Shown: piece after piece, positions 58,601 through 64,000 of the stretch | Layout: each line of letters begins with the position of its first letter | Position numbering within the stretch: position 1 is the stretch's first letter | DNA from: Saposhnikovia divaricata | Taxonomy: Eukaryota > Streptophyta > Magnoliopsida > Apiales > Apiaceae | Direction of reading: 5' to 3' | Length of the DNA stretch: 64,000 bases | NCBI GenBank assembly: GCA_036435485.1 | Contig: CM071595.1 | Coordinates: forward strand, 434,001-498,000 | Notes under the pieces: model-generated | What the model saw: the letters and a program-made list of their open reading frames with translations, nothing else | The model's database searches: none | What the model was told of the DNA's origin: nothing | Translations under genes and position numbers: made by a program

Positions 58601-61600
58601 ATATTGTTAAAAATTGAGTCGAACCATTTTTTGGATATTTTTACATATTTTGTTCCTATGGGTTATTAGAATTCAATTAAATTTTATTTGGCAAAGTTCG
58701 GACCTGAATCTAGGTTGAAATGATCAAAACTCGGTTTTCGGATAATCCTCAAAGGGGTCAGTACACAGAATATTGTTAAAATTTGAGTCGGACCATTTTG
58801 TGGATATTTTTACATATTTTGTTCCTATTGGTTATTAGAATTCAATGAAATTTGATTTGGCACAGTTCGGACCTGAATCGGGGCTTAAATGATCGAAACT
58901 CGGCTTTCTTATAATCCTCAAAGGGGTTAGTACACGGGATATTGTTAAAAATCGAGTCGAGCCATTTTGTGGATATTTTTTCTTATTTTGTTCCTATGGT
59001 TTATTAGAATTCAATGAAATTTTATTCGGCAAAGTTCGGACCTGAATCGAGGCTGAAATGATCAAAACTCGGTTTTCGGATAATCCTCAATGGGGTTAGT
59101 ACACGGAATATTGTCAAAAATTGAGTCGGACCATTTTGTGGATATTTTTACATATTTTGTTCCTATGGGTTATTAGAATTCAATTAAATTTTATTTGGCA
59201 AAGTTCGGACCTGAATCTAGGTTGAAATGATCAAAACTCGGTTTTCGGATAATCCTCAATGGGGTTAGTACACGGAATATTGTCAAAAATTGAGTCGGAC
59301 CATTTTGTGGATATTTTTACATATTTTGTTCCTATGGGTTATTAGAATTCAATTAAATTTTATTTGGCAAAGTTCGGACCTGAATCTAGGTTGAAATGAT
59401 CAAAACTCGGTTTTCGGATAATCCCCAAAGGGGTCAGTACACAGAATATTGTTAAAATTTGAGTCGGACCATTTTGTGGATATTTTTACATATTTTGTTC
59501 CTATTGGTTATTAGAATTCAATGAAATTTGATTTGGCACAGTTCGGACCTGAATCGGGGCTTAAATTCTCGAAACACGGTTTTCTTATAATCCTCAAAGA
59601 GGTTAGTACACGGGATATTGTTAAAAATCGAGTCGAGCCATTTTGTGGATATTTTTTCTTATTATGTTCCTATGGTTTATTAGAATTCAATGAAATTTTA
59701 TTCGGCAAAGTTCGGACCTGAATCGAGGCTGAAATGATCAAAACTCGGTTTTCGGATAATCCTCAATGGGGTTAGTACACGGAATATTGTCAAAAATTGA
59801 GTCGGACCATTTTGTGGATATTTTTACATATTTTGTTCCTATGGGTTATTAGAATTCAATTAAATTTTATTTGGCACAGTTCGGACCTGAATCTAGGTTG
59901 AAATGATCAAAACTCGGTTTTCGGATAATCCTCAAAGGGGTTAGTACACAGAATATTGTTAAAATTTGAGTCGGACCATTTTGTGGATATTTTTACATAT
60001 TTTGTTCCTATTGGTTATTAGAATTCAATGAAATTTTATTTGGCACAGTTCGGACCTGAATCGGGGCTTAAATGATTGAAACACGGTTTTCGTATAATGC
60101 TCAAAGAGGTTAGTACACGGGATATTGTTAAAAATCGAGTCGAGCCATTTTGTGGATATTTTTTCTTATTTTGTTCCTATGGTTTATTAGAATTCAATGA
60201 AATTTTATTCGGCAAAGTTCGGACCTGAATCGAGGCTGAAATGATCAAAACTCGGTTTTCGGATAATCCTCAATGGGGTTAGTACACGGAATATTGTCAA
60301 AAATTGAGTCGGACGATTTTGTGGATATTTTTACATATTTTGTTCCTATGGGTTATTAGAATTCAATGAAATTTTAATTGGCACAGTTCGGACCTGAATC
60401 GAGGCTGAAATGATCAAAACTCTGTTTTCGGATAATCCTCAAAGGGGTTAGTACCCGGAATATTATTAAAAATTGAGTGGGACCATTTTGTGGATATTTT
60501 TCATATTTTGTTCCTATGGGTTATTAGAATTCAATGAAATTTTTTGGCACAGTTCGGACCTGAATCGAGACTGAAATGATCAAAACTAGGTTTTCGGATA
60601 ATCCTCAAAGAGGTTAGTACACGGGATATTGTTAAAAATCGAGTCGAGCCATTTTGTGGATATTTTTTTCTTATTTTGTTCCTATGGTTTATTAGAATTC
60701 AATGAAATTTTATTTGGCACAGTTCGTACCTGAATCGAGGTTGAAATGATCAAAACTCGGCTTTCTGATAATCCTCAAAGGGGTTAGTACACGGAATATT
60801 GTTAAAATTTGAGTCGGACCATTTTGTGGATATTTTTACATATTTTGTTCCTATTGGTTATTGGAATTCAATGAAATTTTATTTGACGTAATTCGGACAT
60901 AAATCGGAGTTGATATGATCGAAACTTGATTTTCGGATAATCCTCAAAGGGGTTAGTACACGGGATATTGTTAAAAATTGAGTCGAACCATTTTTTGGAT
61001 ATTTTTACATATTTTGTTCCTATGGGTTATTAGAATTCAATTAAATTTTATTTGGCAAAGTTCGGACCTGAATCTAGGTTGAAATGATCAAAACTCGGTT
61101 TTCGGATAATCCTCAAAGGGGTCAGTACACAGAATATTGTTAAAATTTGAGTCGGACCATTTTGTGGATATTTTTACATATTTTGTTCCTATTGGTTATT
61201 AGAATTCAATGAAATTTGATTTGGCACAGTTCGGACCTGAATCGGGGCTTAAATGATCGAAACACGGTTTTCTTATAATCCTCAAAGAGGTTAGTACACG
61301 GGATATTGTTAAAAATCGAGTCGAGCCATTTTGTGGATATTTTTTCTTATTTTGTTCCTATGGTTTATTAGAATTCAATGAAATTTTATTCGGCAAAGTT
61401 CGGACCTGAATCGAGGCTGAAATGATCAAAACTCGGTTTTCGGATAATCCTCAATGGGGTTAGTACACGAAATATTGTCAAAAATTGAGTCGGACCATTT
61501 TGTGGATATTTTTACATATTTTGTTCCTATGGGTTATTAGAATTCAATTAAATTTTATTTGGCACAGTTCGGACCTGAATCTAGGTTGAAATGATCAAAA

Positions 61601-64000
61601 CTCGGTTTTCGGATAATCCTCAAAGGGGTTAGTACACAGAATATTGTTAAAATTTGAGTCGGACCATTTTGTGGATATTTTTACATATTTTGTTCCTATT
61701 GGTTATTAGAATTCAATGAAATTTTATTTGGCACAGTTCGGACCTGAATCGGGGCTTAAATGATTGAAACACGGTTTTCGTATAATGCTCAAAGAGGTTA
61801 GTACACGGGATATTGTTAAAAATCGAGTCGAGCCATTTTGTGGATATTTTTTCTTATTTTGTTCCTATGGTTTATTAGAATTCATTGAAATTTTATTCGG
61901 CAAAGTTCGGACCTGAATCGAGGCTGAAATGATCAAAACTCGGTTTTCGGATAATCCTCAATGGGGTTAGTACACGGAATATTGTCAAAAATTGAGTCGG
62001 ACGATTTTGTGGATATTTTTACATATTTTGTTCCTATGGGTTATTAGAATTCAATGAAATTTTAATTGGCACAGTTCGGACCTGAATCGAGGCTGAAATG
62101 ATCAAAACTCTGTTTTCGGATAATCCTCAAAGGGGTTAGTACCCGGAATATTATTAAAAATTGAGTGGGACCATTTTGTGGATATTTTTCATATTTTGTT
62201 CCTATGGGTTATTAGAATTCAATGAAATTTTTTGGCACAGTTCGGACCTGAATCGAGACTGAAATGATCAAAACTAGGTTTTCGGATAATCCTCAAAGGG
62301 TTAGTACACTGGATATTGTTAAAAATCGAGTCGAGCCATTTTGTGGATATTTTTACATATTCTGTTCCTGTTGGTTATTGGAATTCAATGAAATTTTATT
62401 TGACGTAATTCGGACATAAATCGGAGTTGATATGATCGAAACTTGATTTTCGGATATTCCCAAAGGGGTTAGTACACGGGATATTGTTAAAAATTGAGTC
62501 GGACAATTTTGTGGATATTTTTACATATTTTGTTCCTATGGGTTATTAGAATTCAATGAAATTTTATTTGGCACAGTTCGGACCTGAATCGAGGCTGAAA
62601 TGATCAAAACTCGGTTTTCGGATAATCCTCAAAGGGGTTAGTACACGGAATATTGTTAAAAATTGAGTTGGATTATTTTGTGGATATTTTTACATATTTT
62701 GTTTCTATGGGTTATTAGAATTCAATGAAATTTTATTTGGCAAAGTTCGGACCTAAATCGAGTCTGAAATGATCAAAACTCGGTTTTCGGATAATCCTCA
62801 AAGGGGTTAGTACTCGGAATATTGTTAAAATTTGAGTCGGACCATTTTGTGGATATTTTTACATATTTTGTTCCTATGGGTTATTAGAATTCAATGAAAT
62901 TTGTTTTGGCACAGTTCGGACCTGAATCGAGGCTGAAATGATCAAAACTCGGTTTTCAAATAATCCTCAAAGGGGTTATTACACGAGATATTGTAAAAAA
63001 TTGAGGTGGACTATTTTGTGGATATTTTTACATATTTTGTTCCTATGGGTTATTGGAATTCAACAAAATTTTATTTGATGTAGTTCGGACCGGAATCGGA
63101 GCTGATATGATCGAAACTCGGTTTTCGGATAATCCTCAAAGGGGTTAGTACACGGGATATTGTTAAAAATTGAGTCGGACCATTTTTTGGATATTTTTAC
63201 ATATTTTGTTCCTATGGGTTATTAGAATTCAATTAAATTTTATTTGTCACAGTTCGGACCGGAATCTAGGTTGAAATGATCAAAACTCGGTTTTCGGATA
63301 ATCCTCAAAGGGGTTAGTACACAGAATATTGTTAAAATTTGAGTCGGATAATTTTGTGGATATTTTTACATATTTTGTTCCTATTGGTTATTAGAATTCA
63401 ATGAAATTTTATTTGGCACAGTTCAAACCTGAATCGGGGCTTAAATGATCGAAACACGGTTTTCGTATAATCCTCAAAGAGGTTAGTACACGGGATATTG
63501 TTAAAAATCGAGTCGAGCCATTTTGTGGATATTTTTTTCTTATTTTGTTCCTATGGTTTATTAGAATTCAATGAAATTTTATTTGGCACAGTTCGGACCT
63601 GAATCGAGGTTGAAATGATCAAAACCCGGCTTTCTGATAATCCTCAAAGGGGTTAGTACACGGAATATTGTTAAAATTTGAGTCGGACCATTTTGTGGAT
63701 ATTTTTACATATTTTGTTCCTATTGGTTATTGGAATTCAATGAAATTTTATTTGACGTAATTCGGACATAAATCGGAGTTGATATGATCGAAACTTGATT
63801 TTCGGATATTCCCAAAGGGGTTAGTACACGGGATATTGTTAAAAATTGAGTCGGACAATTTTGTGGATATTTTTACATATTTTGTTCCTATGGGTTATTA
63901 GAATTCAATGAAATTTTATTTGACACAGTTCGGACCGGAATCGGAGCTGATATGATCGAAACTCGGTTTTCGGATAATCCTCAAAGGGGTTAGTACACGG
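55657..64000 (+). repeat. Satellite array 3: ~169-bp monomers, continues beyond the window
   Basis: About 49 monomers, same orientation. This is the second copy of array 2: monomer variants appear in the same order as from 40429 onward, at an offset of 15,228 bp. The 2,364-bp HOR pair is visible at 57157 and 59521. No gene is supported. Confidence 0.96.

Larger units (their letters stand above)
51204..64000 (+). repeat. Tandem segmental duplication, second copy (runs off the window)
   Basis: This corresponds to 35977-48772 of the first copy over its whole visible length. Differences I noticed are scattered single bases, for example 43441 versus 58669, 44445 versus 59673, 47454 versus 62682, 46240 versus 61468, and the LTR end GCGTCACA versus GCATCACA. 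This implies a recent event. If complete, it should end near 66431. Confidence 0.92.

Overview
The window looks like plant nuclear DNA, most likely from a eudicot. It contains the first two exons of a plant-type ubiquitin-specific protease gene, a non-autonomous hAT-like element, a long tandem satellite, and a Ty3/gypsy (chromovirus Tekay/Del-like) LTR retrotransposon primed by initiator tRNA-Met. There are no bacterial-style operons. I cannot name the species.

Layout. 1-2177: AT-rich non-coding DNA. 2178-2907 (minus): exons 1 and 2 of a UBP5/UBP8-like deubiquitinase (start codon plus most of the DUSP domain), running off towards position 1. 3116-4505: a 1.37-kb hAT-like element with near-matching 8-bp target duplications. 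4506-4792: unique DNA up to the satellite edge. 4793-27463: satellite array 1, about 134 head-to-tail ~169-bp monomers organised into several higher-order repeats (HORs): 2,186 bp (13-mer), about 3.55-3.69 kb (21-22-mer) and 675 bp (4-mer). 27464-40428: a retrotransposon block with the order truncated internal region - LTR - complete internal region - LTR. 40429-51203: satellite array 2 (845-bp, 2,364-bp and 3,037-bp HORs). 51204-55656: a third, more strongly truncated copy of the retroelement (gag tail, pol relic, LTR). 55657-64000: satellite array 3, running off the window.

The retrotransposon is non-autonomous. It has 3.6-kb LTRs (TGTAATAACCC...GTCACA), a tRNA-Met primer-binding site, an unusual 295-codon ORF between the primer-binding site and gag, an intact 439-codon gag with three zinc knuckles, and then a short stretch that keeps only a small relic of the RNase H/integrase linker before the polypurine tract. 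Protease, reverse transcriptase and integrase are absent, so it would need enzymes from an autonomous relative. This is the general plan of a TR-GAG element, with an extra upstream ORF.

The main large-scale event is a direct tandem duplication of a 15.2-kb unit (35977-51203, repeated from 51204 onward). One breakpoint lies inside gag and the other inside a satellite monomer. Every later landmark, including rare satellite variants, recurs at an offset of 15,227-15,228 bp with only scattered differences. The satellite is therefore expanding on three scales: monomer, HOR, and a unit that carries the retroelement with it.
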